A DNA stretch of 64,000 nucleotides from Neodiprion pinetum (Eukaryota; Arthropoda; Insecta; Hymenoptera; Diprionidae): contig NC_060233.1 of the NCBI RefSeq assembly GCF_021155775.2, positions 4,196,501 to 4,260,500 on the forward strand, written 5' to 3'. The notes under the pieces are model-generated. The model was not told where the DNA came from. It saw only the letters and a list, made by a program, of their open reading frames with translations, and did no database searches. Positions within the stretch are counted from its first letter, which is position 1; each line of letters starts with the position of its first letter. Below, piece by piece: positions 45,604 to 58,523 of this stretch. The translations under genes and the position numbers were made by a program.

Positions 45604-47247
45604 CTGAAATGACAATCCGATTATCGGTAATAGAAGGGGGTTGGAAATTACTTTTGCCGTCGTATCGAGGTCAGACTTACCGGCGACGAGGGAGAACCCA
45701 AAGCCGTGTTTCTGTACGGGTAATACTTCGTCGGACGGATTCCGTAAGGAGGTGGCACATGATGAGGGTGGCGATAACCGTAGGATGTATAAGGCGGATT
45801 CTGATGACGTCCAAGCATGGACATCAGCGGATTCTGGTCACTCTGTTGCTGCTGTTGATGGGATTGGCCTACGACGTGTTCCTCGAACTGGGGTACACCG
45901 GATGATGATTTGCCGAGGAAATTCGACTGCGGAATATATCCACCTCCATTCAGTAGCTCCATCAGAGGATTCGCCAGGCCGCTGCTTCTCAGAGTTTCTA
46001 TGAGATCGTCCAAAGGTCCCCCGACAGTGTCGTCATTGATTTTCCGGCTATCACCGACGACGTGATCATCTGACAAAGATGGAATGTTATCGTTATCACA
46101 GTCGTGATGCACGTTCACCTGCTCGTACGATCGACGTTTCTACTCACCATTTGACTTGCTGGGCGATTGAGGGTTCTGTTGAGGCGGTACGACGGTCGTA
46201 TCGGGCTTTAGTTTTACGGGCGAGTTCGCGGCCACGCCATCCAGCTGCTGCCGAGAATTCTTTGGCTGCCGGTATCTTTTTGATCCCGATTCACCTGCGC
46301 CATCCCTGACTTCACGTTTGGTCCGTGTCTGGTCTTGCAGTCCGTTGGATGATTTTTGAAATTGCGTGCTCCCTACCTGGTGGAAATTTAAATGGAATCA
46401 GTACACCTCCAATATCCGAATCTTATATTCATCCGTTCCGAATGACCACCCTTACCAATCCAACTCACCATTTGCTGTGTTTGTTGCGGGCTCATCAGCA
46501 AAGGAGGCCTCAGTCCTCCCATCGTGAAGCTGTTCAGTCCCATAGGTCCCATGGAGAAAAGTCTCCCCGTCGCGATGTCTCCTAATCCCGAAATAAGACC
46601 GGGGATAGGCGATAGGCCGAAGGGCATCATGCCCACTATCTGATCGTTGTTCGTGGCCTTTTGCCGTTGGACCATTGGGTGCTGGAGCTGTTGTCGTTGC
46701 ATCTGGACCAGCTGTTTCTGTTCGTACTGATGTATGTTGTTCAGGTGCTGTTGCTGAAGCATGTGCTGGTGCTGGAGCAGTTGCAACAACAGATTCTGTT
46801 GCGCTCCAGCGTAGTTCTGCTGGGACTGAGACTGGCCGGTCATCTGTTGGTTCTTCTGCTCCCCGTTGATCGCTTGGCTTTTCGAAGATGCTACCGACTG
46901 CTGAGCGTAACCCGGTTGTACCAGGACATCCGCGAATGTTGGATCCAGTAGCAGAGCTACTGTGATCAAAGTCTGAAACAAGTTGATAGTTTTTATATTT
47001 TTGCGAACGGATGTCTTTTACACTCTGTTGATTGAACAGTTGTGATGAATACGTTTCGTTATAATTGTATCGCTCGTCGAGTGGTCACGGTAACAAATGT
47101 TTTTTGATTTTTATTGATATAATAATCTTCGACAAATTTTATTACACGAACGATAAACTTGAGTTGAAGTTGAATGATGACGCGATGGTATTAAATTGAA
47201 TTTGGTTTTAAATTCCTACTTACAAAGCTCCATGCTAATGTTTCCAT
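44845..47247 (-). CDS. Secreted Gln/Pro/Gly/Tyr-rich protein of unknown family, five exons
   Basis: Exons on the minus strand: 47247-47224, 46972-46469, 46376-46148, 46069-45681, 45603-44845. All phases match and all introns are GT-AG. The predicted 634-residue product starts with METLAWSF joined to TLITVALLLDPTFA, a signal peptide probably cut after residue 22. It then has a Gln-rich zone (about 25-125), MGLNSFTMGGLRPP, a furin-type R-T-K-R at about 194-197, Ser/Pro/Asn linkers, and a C-terminal part rich in Gly/Tyr/Pro (GYGSYPGQGSYG) ending FIF. I see no cysteine. It could be a structural secreted protein (cuticle, eggshell or secretion-like) or a secreted precursor; I do not recognise a family and no function is claimed. 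The TATA box and compact structure suggest regulated, tissue-specific expression. Confidence 0.85.
45681..46069 (-). CDS. Secreted protein exon 4
   Basis: The acceptor is tttgtcag and the donor CCG|gtaagt, phase 1 to 0. It encodes an acidic start (DDHVVGDSRKINDD), LIETLRSSGLANPLMELL and a His/Pro/Tyr-rich part (YRHPHHVPPPYG). Confidence 0.85.
46148..46376 (-). CDS. Secreted protein exon 3, with furin-type site
   Basis: The acceptor is tttccaccag and the donor AATG|gtgagt, phase 0 to 1. It starts VGSTQFQKSS and contains RTKREV (furin consensus R-X-K-R) and a second basic cluster GSKRYRQ. It was found by splice joining; it is not part of a single long open frame. Confidence 0.8.
46469..46972 (-). 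CDS. Secreted protein exon 2
   Basis: The acceptor is tgtttcag and the donor ATG|gtgagt, 168 codons, phase 0 to 0. It completes the hydrophobic signal core and carries the Gln-rich zone (QLLQHQHMLQQQHL type) and the MGPMGLNSFTMGG stretch. Confidence 0.85.
47224..47247 (-). CDS. Secreted protein exon 1
   Basis: ATG and seven more codons (METLAWSF), then donor gtaagt, phase 0. This tiny exon supplies the start of the signal peptide; the later MFQ start is intronic, because its TTTCAG is the acceptor of exon 2. Confidence 0.82.
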
Positions 47248-47321
47248 ATTATTTTCATCCGCACTCCGCTAATCCGCGATTGAAAGTGAAACAAGTTAGG
47301 CGAGAGCCGCCATGGCTTACC

Positions 47322-47328
47322 TATATAT
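47322..47328 (-). promoter_or_regulatory. TATA box of the secreted-protein gene
   Basis: TATATA reads on the minus strand about 75-80 bp before the ATG at 47247. A start of transcription near 47296 would give a 5' leader of about 50 bases. A CCATGG at 47310-47315 would fall upstream of that start and so not act as a uORF. Confidence 0.55.
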
Positions 47329-47329
47329 G

Positions 47330-48775
47330 TTGAATTCTGCTGACTTAGGAACGCAGCAAATTTTTCAACGTTGTGCAATAGAGTAAATAGTGAAAATGAT
47401 GACGATTCTTCCCACCACCGTGTTGCCTCGATAATAACTGGGTACGATGCAAGTATAATTCAGCGATATTCTATGCGCCAAAATTGGCAATATTAAAGAA
47501 AGAAAACCAACATTCTTATTCTTCAGGGAAAACAACGAAATTCAGACAAGACTTCTTGGATTATTATGTCTGTGACAGCGGATTTGGTTTTCCCTTTTTG
47601 TTCGCAGACCGAGAAAGTTGGCGAACAGCGTACTAAATTCCTCCACACTGTAGGAAGTTTTATTCGGGGTTACGACAGTCTTTTCTACATTTTGGAACTC
47701 GTCAAGTTGACATAAAACGGATCCGTGAAGAATATAGAGTGGCGGATTTGCGCGAGGAGAGAAAAGAGAGAATATACTTCCCAAGGAATAACTTCCGAAT
47801 GCATTATCACTCGCTCTTCCTTTTGACCAGCAAATCTGCGCGTATAAATTCTTCCCGATATACCTTTTTCAATCTTCCAAGTATTTATCAAACCTTAAAC
47901 ATCGCTTTTATCCCACATTTGCCGGAATACGTAATAAATTTTTTCACCGACACATGAAAATTCCTCTCTCCAATCATACATAGCACCATATTTAGGATCC
48001 TTTGAATCGTAGATCTATATAGATTTCTAGAGCGGAATTCATGAATTTATGTATGTCAGGCTGTCGGCTCGGGTGATAAGCGAGTGACGAAATGCTACGT
48101 CAGCGATGAACGAGCCGGCTCAAAAATCGCTTTGAGTACGTCGACCTTCTTGGAAATAAGGAGTAATTCATACGCGTGTGTGTGAGTCTTTCGTCATTAT
48201 TATATCGTCTAAATCGACGACCTTGCGTTTTATTTTACGTTAAACTATACATATATACAATTATACATCCTGCATGAATGATCAATAACGTATTGCGAAA
48301 GTGCGATTGCAGTTGCTCCAATTTTAAATGAATATCATGACGAAATTTGCGATAGAGATATTTTTTCTTCAGGGTTAAAATTTTCTGACAATATGGATTC
48401 ATTTGAGATCAATTATTGATTCAAGTGGAGGTTAACCCTTTCAGTAACGGGACGATTTCGTCGAAGTCAGGTCATTATTAGAAGAGTAATTTATTGTAAC
48501 GACGTTTCGACAGGACTGCAGCCTACGATCTTCAGGTTAAAATACGACATCCTTCAGGCTAAGGTGTTATCGATATCGCCATCATGGAGGAAGTCTTTCA
48601 AAAATACAAAGTGGATCTGTTGCGACATCACGTTTAGCTTAATTTGTTCAAACAGTTTGCGACCCTGAGCATCCCATTGCGACTGATGGGGTTAATAACG
48701 ACCGATTTGATTAAGATTCTTAAAATTTTCTTGGTACTCCAGGGCGTAACACTCTTCTTATTTTTCTATTTCCAG
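47330..48775. other. Spacer between the secreted-protein promoter and WDR47
   Basis: No exon is supported. An ORF-like stretch at 47739-47957 on the plus strand has no family features. The end of the stretch (48725-48775) is the pyrimidine tract and acceptor (tttctatttccag) of the first WDR47 coding exon seen. Confidence 0.6.
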
Positions 48776-50079
48776 GTTGCGCATTCGGTACGTAATGCCG
48801 GCGGCGCACCTGACCCTACGTGAAGAGGACGTCGTGAGACTGACCCTCGAGTTTCTGCACAGCCGAGACCTGCACATATCGCAGTTGTCGCTGGAGCGTG
48901 AAACCGGTGTGATAAACGGTCAGTACAGCGACGACGTTCTGTTCCTTCGCCAGCTGATACTGGACGGGCAGTGGGATGACGTCCTGGAGTTCATTCAGCC
49001 GTTGGAGGCGCTGCCGGATTTCGACATGCGGAAGTTCACCTATTCGATACTGCGTCACAAGTACGTGGAGCTGCTCTGTATAAAGTCCGAGGCAAACGTG
49101 ATCGTGGGCGCAAACGGTAGCGTCGACAACGCGGTCGAGGAGGTGGTCAAGGTACTGAGTGACCTCGAGAAGGTCGCGCCCTCCAAGGACGAGTACTCGA
49201 GCCTATGTCTGCTCCTGACGCTTCCAAGGTTGACGGACCACCTTCAGTACAAGGATTGGAATCCGAGCAACGCTAGGGTCCAGTGTTTTCGCGAGGTGTA
49301 TCCGCTGGTGGAGAAGTTTCTGCCGGGTGACAGGAAGTCTTCTGACAACACCGGCGTCGTAACATCGGCAAAAAACGACAGGATGATACAACTCGTTATA
49401 AAGGGGATACTTTACGAGTCGTGCGTCAATTACTGCCAGGCTAAGGCCACTGGGTCGAAGGAGAGCGAGCAGGTCGAGATGAACTTCTCAAGGTTGCTGG
49501 ATGGCTCTGTTGGATTCAGCGATTCCGATCTCAGTCTCCTCTCATGGCTCCAGAGCATACCTCCGGAGACATTCGCCGTTCCCTTCGCTCAACGCACCCT
49601 CAACGTCGACGTCGAACGTCTCGAACGACCCTCGCTCGAGACGTCTTGGACCGAGCACATGCTCATAACCCCCATAAAGCCAAAGACCTTTCCCCATAGC
49701 GCTATGCCGTTCACCAGGCCGCGTTCAGCCGCCGACATGATGTCCAGGAGTCTTGTACCCGCTCTCGAAGGTCTCGGATCGCGGAGTCCGGGTCTTAAAA
49801 ATAATCCCATACCATCGGCTGCTCTGATGGCCATGTCGACTGGTGACATTAATCCAATGTCGAGGTCATCTTTCGCCAGTTTTCATCTGACAGGCTTTAA
49901 GAATAACAAACTTATGAACACTAGCGTTGACAGGCTCTTCGAGAACGAGGGTGACGTATTTCTAAGCTCGAGCTACGCCGACTTTCAACAGCTACCATCC
50001 ATCCAGGAGGCTGCCAACAACGTCGCTTCGCTTTCAAAAGCTCCTCCAAGGACCAGGGGACAGTCGAAAAGTCCCGAAG
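48776..50079 (+). CDS. Wdr47: Wdr47 exon with LisH and CTLH domains
   Basis: The acceptor is tatttccag and the donor GAAG|gtgagg. The first in-frame ATG is at 48795 (MPAAHLTLREEDVVRL). Upstream bases 48776-48794 are in frame without a stop, so an upstream coding exon ending in phase 2 is possible. Reading past 50079 stays open but leaves the family pattern. Confidence 0.9.
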
Positions 50080-50818
50080 GTGAGGTGAAACTTTTTTCCC
50101 TCCTTCTAGCAGCGGTGAATTTCATTCTACGATTTGTACGACCACGGCGTCCAGTGGTCCTTGAAGTCCTTGAGGTCCTGGAACTGTTCTTGAACTTTGC
50201 TCGTTCTTAAAAAGACCTAGATATATTCTATTTTCAATGTTTCCTGCGAAACGATGTATACAGTATTGTGTGTGTTCACTGAGCAACTGTTTTTAAAAAC
50301 TGTATTCCCGCCTCGAATCTCATTTTTCGTTTTGCATTCGTGTATTTTCATGTTTCCCGAACGTCCTTGAATAACCTGAAAATGTCTTTGAACTTGTTGC
50401 GGATCTTTTAACGGACACCGTGACATCTTTCTATCCTTCTCTCTTGATCAGGGATCAGAGCCGATCCTTCGGCGGCTTCAACCCCCGAAAGGCGGATGGC
50501 GGGTCGTGAATCTCCGGCTCCATCGACTGCCAGAAGTTCGCGGAGGGATTCACTAGCGGATAAACCACCCGGGGTGCAACAGAAAATTCCTGAACCAACT
50601 TTACCCGTCGGTGTTGCCGCCCTCGTTGGACCCGATGGCGAGATTCTTGAACCCAGCTTTAACGGCGACTTGTTCAAAGAGTTTCAGAAGCAGAAACAGA
50701 GGCTACAGGAAACCATACAGCTCAAGGAAAAGGAACGGGACGAACTTGTCAGGCAGTTGACTGCACCGCTGACTTCCAATCAGGTCAATGCAACCGACAA
50801 CAGACTTCAGGATGACAC
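48795..50818 (+). CDS. Wdr47: WD repeat protein 47 (nemitin), N-terminal part, two exons
   Basis: WDR47 is a microtubule-associated protein needed in vertebrates for neuronal microtubule stability, axon growth and motile cilia. Exons: 48795-50079 (coding part of an exon beginning at 48776) and 50452-50818, phase 1 then phase 2. The product so far is 550 residues: LisH (about 5-37, LTLEFLHSRDLHISQLSLER then ETGVING), CTLH (about 38-95, DDVLFLRQLILDGQWDDVLE and FIQPLE), a helical region, Ser/Pro-rich linkers and a coiled coil (about 501-531, FKEFQKQKQRLQETIQ). Human WDR47 begins at a similar point before the LisH, which supports the ATG at 48795; an in-frame extension to the acceptor at 48776 is also open. 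The C-terminal WD40 propeller is absent here and must lie in exons further right, beyond the window. Family call is by remembered similarity and is secure. Confidence 0.92.
50452..50818 (+). CDS. Wdr47: Wdr47 exon with Ser/Pro linker and coiled coil
   Basis: The acceptor is ctcttgatcag, entering in phase 1. The donor is GACAC|gtgagt, leaving in phase 2. It encodes GRESPAPSTARSSRRDSLAD and GDLFKEFQKQKQRLQETIQL. The heptad-like EKERDELVRQL indicates a coiled coil. Confidence 0.9.
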
Positions 50819-53330
50819 GTGAGTGATGTTATTCGTCTTTTTTTCATCATTATCATTTAGGTTATCAATCAGTGGCGTTTTCTTCTTTTCTAATAATTGA
50901 TGGTTACAGCATTTAATTAATCCTGACAAAATATTGCCAGCAATTATTACCATACTTCGAATTTTATATCTTCACCCAGATTATCATCGAATCGTCAAAA
51001 TCACATATTTAATCATCAATTTCGTATATTTTGATTTAATTTAATTTAATCTAATCTGATGAAATTAATTTTTCAAACCTGCGATATTTTATCGTTGCAA
51101 TATGCGATTATAGCAATTATTTGAAAATTAATAAATCGTTCAAATTTTGTCATTCAAACATTATGAAAGTAATTATTTAACGAGAACATTTCCTCCGAAG
51201 TCGTGTTTTAAAAATACTTATTTTCCAAGGTTTTTTTATTTTTTATTTTTTTTTTTTCTGTTCGGGGTGAAAATGTTCGGTAATTTTTTGCCGGAGTAAT
51301 TAAGCGCTGTTACCATCTGTGATATTTAATTGTTTCATGGTTTTGGTTGATTGTTTATTGTTTGATTGTTGATTGTTGATTGTTGATATTCGTTCTCTTC
51401 TTCATTTATTTTTCTGTACCTGCGACAAATTGATATATTAGTCGTATAAAAATTTAAATTATATCTCAGATTATGAAACACGCTGTTTTATTCTCTTGTA
51501 AATCGAATATGAAAGTAGCAAGTAAGTTTGTTTCAACGTTTGAATTTACAACTGTAGAAAGGAAAAAAAAAAGAAAACTTACAAACACGTGGAGATAACG
51601 TTTTCGATTCAGAGCGGTGTAACACTCCAGTAGATAGTCTAAGACTTTAGTGACGCGAACTCAACGAAACGCAACTTAGCGCCGTAAAGATGTGAAAATG
51701 GAATAGGCGACTATATTTATTCCATCTCGTATCCTGTATAATTCATACACATATCATAATATCAGGTCATTCAAACATGAAACAACACGTCAATAATTGA
51801 ATTCCTTTCTTATTTTTTTTTCTATTTCTATCTACATCATTCTCGTCTCAATTCCAGAATATAATATTCATTTATTTCCATTTTCGTACAGATCTCGAGA
51901 TTATAAATTAGGAACTATACTAAAAAAAAAGAAAAGTGAAAAAATTTTGGAACGAATCGACGTGTGACAAAATTCTTCTAATCTCGCTTGTTTCTATGAT
52001 TTCGAAAATCTTTCTTTCATCTCGAATATTGCACCTATCGATAAATGTGCGTCAAACTTCTAACACCAAATATTTTTATCGAGCGTCTCTCTTAACCACT
52101 AGTTTTTATATCCCGCTGTTGTTCACCGATTCAGGATACGGTGCTTCGTCACGGTGAGTCTGCATCGTGCCTTTTTTTTTCCATATATTCTTTTTGTAAT
52201 TTTTACATTTTACGCTCGGCGTTTCCGGTGCTCTTTCGTATCTTCCCTCCTCTTCTGTCGTTTACACATTTGTGTATATGTATATGTATATAGAGCTGCA
52301 ATCGGTAACCTCGTCCGTAATTTTCCTCTCCCCCGTTTTATAGTCGAGAAAATTACACATCCCATTCTATTCTATTCTATTCTATTTGTGCGCATCTATA
52401 ATGTGTTATAACTGCATATAGACGTGTGTGTAATAATGAAAATGATGGATAATTACACGGGTACGCTGTGTTGGCTGTTACGATCTTTATTTCCTGCGTT
52501 TTTCTTTTCTCATTGCCCGGGTCATAAAAATTACCGATTACAACAGTCGCGTAAACAGATTGTTTTTTTTTTTTTTTTGTTTTTTTTTACGAATGCCAAT
52601 CGCCAACCTTGACATATAAATAACTGATTCGCGTGGTAATACGAAATAGATTATTTACTAGAAGATTATTTTTATCGTACAGAGCTACGATTTCGAAATT
52701 ATTACAGATTTACAAGACTAGCGTAATAAACATACAGGCTGTATATTTTCGTGCGATATTGTATGGCCGAAAAATACAATTCTTTTCTCACCGTCTTTAC
52801 TTTTCTTTTGTTTTTCGTTGTTTTTTTTTTTTTATTTTCTCTTTCTTCTCATTTTTCAAATCGATTTCCTTTTCCGCGCCGAAACTGACTCGTTTGTATT
52901 CAATTAACATCGTGCGTCTACTTTAATTACGCATGCGGCTATGATGCTCGATGAAATGGAAATTATCAATGGATCGGGGTTCAATGCCACCATTTAAATA
53001 CACGCACAGACACACACACACATATGTATGTACATTTATATGTATGTATGTATACACTGTATGCTTGCGCACAATCCGTGGCATTCACCGGATGCAGGAT
53101 GCATCTGTACGATTTATATATAGTACAAAGAAAGGTGATGCATATTATGCAGTGTTCATATGTTATATGTAAAGGGTGTCTCGATTCAATTGACCGAGAT
53201 ATAGACAGGATCCAACTTCTACGTTATTAATTAATTGTACCGTAAATCGATGAATTTTTTACGCTGCATTAATTGTACACTTATCATTTATCACCCGGTA
53301 AACCTTAGGGCAGATTTTCGTACGCGTGTA

Positions 53331-53796
53331 TGGGGCATTCCGTGCCAACTCACCGGGCCCGTGACCTCGATCAATTTATACTTTTCCGATTCATTTTTTA
53401 TATAATCGACCTTCCTCCAAAAAACCACGAATTTTCTTTTTATTGGTTATTTAAGCTGTTTCAAAAATGCCATTTTTTCACGAAAAATTGACAGACATTC
53501 CTCGATGTGAAAAGATAATTTCAAGTCCAGGACGGGAGCATGACTCTGGTTTTTTTTTATATTCTTTCAGAGGAATTGAAACATTTTATTTCAATCATTT
53601 CAACGCAAGTTGTACCATTTTTTATTATTTTTTTTTTTTTTGGGCGTTTCTTCGCGGAATTCCCGTAAAGATGAATAATAATAGGCGATGAGTATATTCA
53701 AAAAAAAAAAAAAAAATTAATATTTATACACGAATTAAGGTTTCAAATTATAATGGAATACGAAACAAGCTCGGTGAGTTGGCATGGAATGCCCCG
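53331..53796. mobile_element. TGGGGCATTCC-ended short transposon (type B3)
   Basis: The 466-bp element is flanked by TA. Its ends TGGGGCATTCCGTGCCAACT and AGTTGGCATGGAATGCCCCG are inverted repeats, continuing CACCG/CGGTG. The first 11 bases match type B1, but the interior is different. It has no ORF. Confidence 0.88.
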
Positions 53797-55553
53797 TATA
53801 TAGTTAGTTTAATTCGAATTACAACCGACTGTGTCGCGATTATGTCAAAGTTATGCAAATGGGCCAATTTTGCAATTTAAACCGCGGGTGCTTTTTCAGC
53901 TGCACGAAACTAATGGAGACGAAGAGTATAAAAAAACAAAAAATAAAAAAAAAAACAATAACGATAGTCATAAAATAGAACAAGATTACTCTTTTCCGTT
54001 TCTTTTCAAAGCTCTTTGCTTCGCGTTCCGAATTATTATACGTTGATACTCAAATTTTGATTCAAGAACTCGGGTGTACAGATAAAAATTAAAAGTAAAA
54101 AGAGAAAAAAAAAAATTCAGTCATTGCAGCAGAAATATTATAAAAATGAATCGTTAAAAATATAACTCAGCATTAAATATTGACTTGTATCATTTTATTT
54201 CAATAATAATTCAATTATTACCAAATATTACACGATCGTGATGAAGTATTGTTCTTTACGAATTTTCGATCGATGTAATTCAAATTGTAACTGATTTTGA
54301 TTCTTTTGTAAAACTCCAAGACGTATCGTTGGACGGTTTTTATCACAGACCATCATCTCTCGTTCTTGACAATGCCCCTCGAATTAGCGACAGATTGTTA
54401 CACACCGATCATAGGTATATTACACTTTGTTAAACAGACGTTCGTGTCGCAGTTGGCCATCATTGACAATGAGTATAAAAGTATAACGCCTAATATATAA
54501 TGTCAGCGGATGCGTGACGCGATGAAAATATTACCATTAAATTGCCATTCCATTGACAGGTATATTATAATGATTGTCATCATTCGTGTCAATACGTGTA
54601 TATGTATTAGAATGGTTCTTATATGGGGTGAAAACAAAAATAAAATGAAAAAAAAAAAATAAATAAAAATTCACGATGGAGCCCGTTCAAATTATTCAAA
54701 AACATTCTCATTCACTATATTTTGCACTGAATCTTATTTCGAAGTTGTTTGTAGTAAAAAAAAAATCCATAGTCTCGAATGTTCAGCGAGATTTATCTTA
54801 GTTTCAGTGAATAAAAAACAAATGAAAAATCATTTTTCCAATCAGACATAATTTGAAAACAAAATTTCAAACAAAACACTAGATTCGTTTAGAGTCAGCA
54901 CTGTAATGGAATAACCCATTTACTTAATTTGATCATTTGTGATGTTGAAAAAAAAAAAAAACAAATTACGAATTAACAAAGCACACGTTTCTCATGGAAT
55001 TCTCCATTTATGATTTTTTAGTTTTCACTGAATAGAAGATGAATCTCACTAAATATTCGAGAATATGGATTTTTTTGCCTACGAATAACGTTGAAATATA
55101 AATCAGTAATGTGTAACATTGAATTGATAAACATCAAGCTTCGCGATGACGTCGAGGAACTTTAAAATCTCAAAGAATTTATCGTAATTATTCTCGATCG
55201 AACTTAATTGCGAAGATTGGAAAAATTTCACACACTTATTATCCGTGTTTATTATTTTTATAGCAATCTTGGTGTTTGTATATACATTAATTTGCGAACC
55301 AGTTGTAATATGAGACGAAGCGATCGTTTGGTTGTAAATAACTACAGCCTTTTAACGAGCACAGGCCGATCGATTCGAAATTAGGAAATCTATAAATCAC
55401 ATTTCGTAGCTTCGATCATATATTTATGGTAAATAATTACACTCAGAGACAAATTTTTTTTAACAGTATATGTAAAACCGGATTTAAATCGTTGTACGAG
55501 GCATATTTTATGCGGTTTGATGTAACATATTTTGCGATAAAAGAAAATGGTCA

Positions 55554-55820
55554 CGCTGAGAAAAATTTCATTTGTTACAGTAACTAGAAAAATTGAGTAA
55601 AACAGGTATCGTTAAAAAAAAAACTGTTCGAATATTGTTGTTAAATTTTCGCAACAGTTGCAAGAAAATATAGCAACAGTGATCGTAGTGAGAAAGAATA
55701 GTAACGGATACTAGATAACTAATTTTCATTTTCTACCTAGAACTATATTTTTCGATTCTGGTAAACAATGAAAATATTTAAGGACTGAGCGGTAACCGGA
55801 ACTAAAAATTTCTCTCAGTG
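55554..55820 (-). mobile_element. Family A short transposon, internally deleted
   Basis: Both ends are present (CGCTGAGAAAAATTTCATTT and AAAAATTTCTCTCAGTG). At 267 bp it lacks the same central block as the copy at 26006, but the deletion edges differ slightly. Confidence 0.88.
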
Positions 55821-56612
55821 CATCAAGTGGTTATTGAATTTGAACTAAAACAAGCGATTTTGTCCATTTTTTACGGAGAAAATAGACGCGCCATTCATTC
55901 GTTCGTTCGTTCGTCAGTTAGTTAGTTAATTCAACGTTTCGCAGCAACGAGGCATCGCTAATTTCTCATTTCGCAGATCGTGCAGATATTATATCCGAGC
56001 AGAGTTCTTCTTGGAATATTTCGCAAAGCAAAGCGAAGCGCGACGCTGTAGCGTTGCAAATTTTTTCTTTTACGTTATAAATGTAACGACGAACGTTAAG
56101 TCGCAGCCATGTTCTGTATAAAACATATTATAATTGTGTATAAATAGACAATATTTATACAACTCGTTATCATAATAATGCAACTTTACGTGAAACTGCA
56201 ACGCCAAGTATAATAATTGTTTAATTAGGAGAACCGCACGCTATGTTTGTACCGTTTTAACAAATGTTTTTTTTTTTATCTTCTTCTCTTTTGTCTTCTT
56301 CAAATCGAATTCGACGCTTTCGGATCTTTTCGAAACCCCGAATTTCAACCCCGCACCTTTAATCTAATCATTTATTCATACCTTATTATTTAATTCAACG
56401 CACTGCGATATGATCGCGCAGCTATGATTGTTTTACATGTCCCAGTGCATTCTTACGGAGTTCTTAAAAAAATGCAATAAACTTGAAAGTAAACAGGCAC
56501 TGCACTGCACTTGAGGCACTTGAACTTGAAATATGTAGTGAAACTCGCCTCTTCGTTTACGGCTTATGTACTTAATTAAAGCTTTGCATGCCTGCACAGT
56601 AGTGTATTTAGG

Positions 56613-56645
<33 letters not shown>

Positions 56646-56914
56646 ACACACATTTGACGGGAAAAAATTCGAGGATGAAGTCATGGTCGGGGATTGCCGT
56701 TACGTAGTCAAAGTTCTACTCGTGTAAATGAATATATGCATGAGCAACTAGCGTGTATATATGTTTTAGGTACATACGGTATACATGCGATAATTAACGC
56801 GACGAATCTACGCGACAAAGACCTTCTCTGCGGACTCAACGATCAATTAAAATATAATACTTATCGTGAGATGTACATTGAGCATGGAAAAATAATGCGT
56901 TTAACGCGTCACTT

Positions 56915-57100
56915 CATTGAGAAAAATTGAGTAAAACAGATATCGGTAAAGAAAACTGTTTGAATATTGTTGGAATTAAAACGAAAAACGAGGTACGCCT
57001 ATGTATAATATATATATATATACTATATTTTTCGATTGTGGTAAAAAATGAAAATAGTTAAGGACCGAGCGGTGACCGGAACTGAAAATTTCTCTCAGTA
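56915..57100 (-). mobile_element. Family A short transposon, deleted, with TA insert
   Basis: It begins CATTGAGAAAAATTGAGTAA and ends GAAAATTTCTCTCAGTA. The middle is replaced by a TA microsatellite at about 57005-57022. Confidence 0.82.
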
Positions 57101-57597
57101 TTTTAGAGAAAATTTATTTCGAAATGCCGTAAAGAGGTTCGATTTTTTATGGGGTTTTTTTTTTCTTTGTGTCATTTGTGTTAGCTCCGACGACACTTCC
57201 TCTCATTTTATTTTTATTTGTTTTTTTTTCTTATTTTCACACCACCACTCACATACGACGCGTGTAATAAACTTGTTCTTTTGCGTTTACAACATGGCTG
57301 CGGTGCAGTGATTCGGTGAAAAAATATACCGTAAAACGTGCTGCGCATTACACCGTTGCTTAAACTAGACAGAAATAGAGAAATACGTGTAGAGAGTGTG
57401 AGGGAAAGAGAGAGAAGAAGAAGAGAGGCGAGTTGGGTGCTACTTTTTAAGGCTTTTTGATTAAAATCTCGGGAACGACATAATTCGGAGATTCTGTCGG
57501 ATGAACGCAATATTCGTTAACGAGATATTTCTTTCTCTATTTTTTTGTTTTTGCTCAACTCGTGTCGCGTTATATTTCGAGAATTCATTTATATGTA

Positions 57598-57925
57598 GGG
57601 CATTCCGTGACATCTCGATCAAGATTCTACGTCGATTTATCGGATTGGCTTCGTGATTTTTGTTTTTTTTTTTTTTTTTATGAAAGTACACGACGAGAAA
57701 CGCAAGAGCAATTTTTTAAAAAATTTTCTGACGTATGATTTAGAAGCTGGAATAAAAAAAAAAACCTGACTTTCTAAAATCTGAAAAAAATCAGGACATC
57801 TTATAAGGTATAAAAAATCTTTGACACTGAATTGACAATGAATATTAGAAGATGGAGATTTCATAAGATCAAAAGATGAATATGAAAAATGAAAATATAT
57901 ATAATTATTGGCTTACATTTCTGAC
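57598..57925. mobile_element. Type B1 transposon, left half only
   Basis: It starts GGGCATTCCGTGACATCTCG after TA and follows the 32116 element through ATTCTACGTCGAT, ATCGGATTGGCTT, GTATGATTTAGAA and AAAAGATGAATA. The right end is missing. Confidence 0.75.
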
Positions 57926-58523
57926 ATAAAGAATGAACATAAAAGCTCATTGACGTAAAAATTTCATGCACGGATATCGATAGTTAATTATCATTAGCAA
58001 CAACAGATGATTATACGTAAATATTCTGAAAATTTCATAGTTAATTTAATATGTGTTACGGTATTAGGAGGAAAAAAAGTTATAAAACTCGGCTGAAAGA
58101 TTTATTAGGAAGCCTGATATTATTATAGATACATACTTAACTCGGATGTTACGCGAATAATAATAACGACAATGATAATAACGCCATTATCATAATTGCA
58201 CGCGGTATGCACGCACGCATGCTTGCACAAGGCAATCGCACTTATTTCATCGTCTATCTTACGCAACCGTTACGTCTGTAATACACGAATAAAAGAAAAA
58301 GAAGAGAAAAGAAAAATTGAAACAACGACGATAAGAATATAATCGGCAAAGACGCAACGATTTCTTATTTTCCTTTCTATTTTAAATTTCATTCAGCCAT
58401 CGAATTGTTTTTTCTTCTACGTGAATTCGATGCAGTTTCTCGCAATTGTCGGGTTTTTCAATCCTGTGACTACATCGCAGTTTTGTTGCACTTGCGCGTC
58501 ATGATTTCTGTTATTACACCGAT

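Noticed and set aside
50080..50210. Read-through coding after the first Wdr47 exon
   Set aside because: The open tail does not resemble WDR47, and the donor GAAG|gtgagg joins in phase to a convincing next exon.
52137..52155. Micro-exon between a good acceptor (caccgattcag) and gtgagt
   Set aside because: The protein-like reading GYGASSR is in a phase that does not fit the Wdr47 donor at 50818, and the fitting phase gives no support. It is kept only as a possibility.
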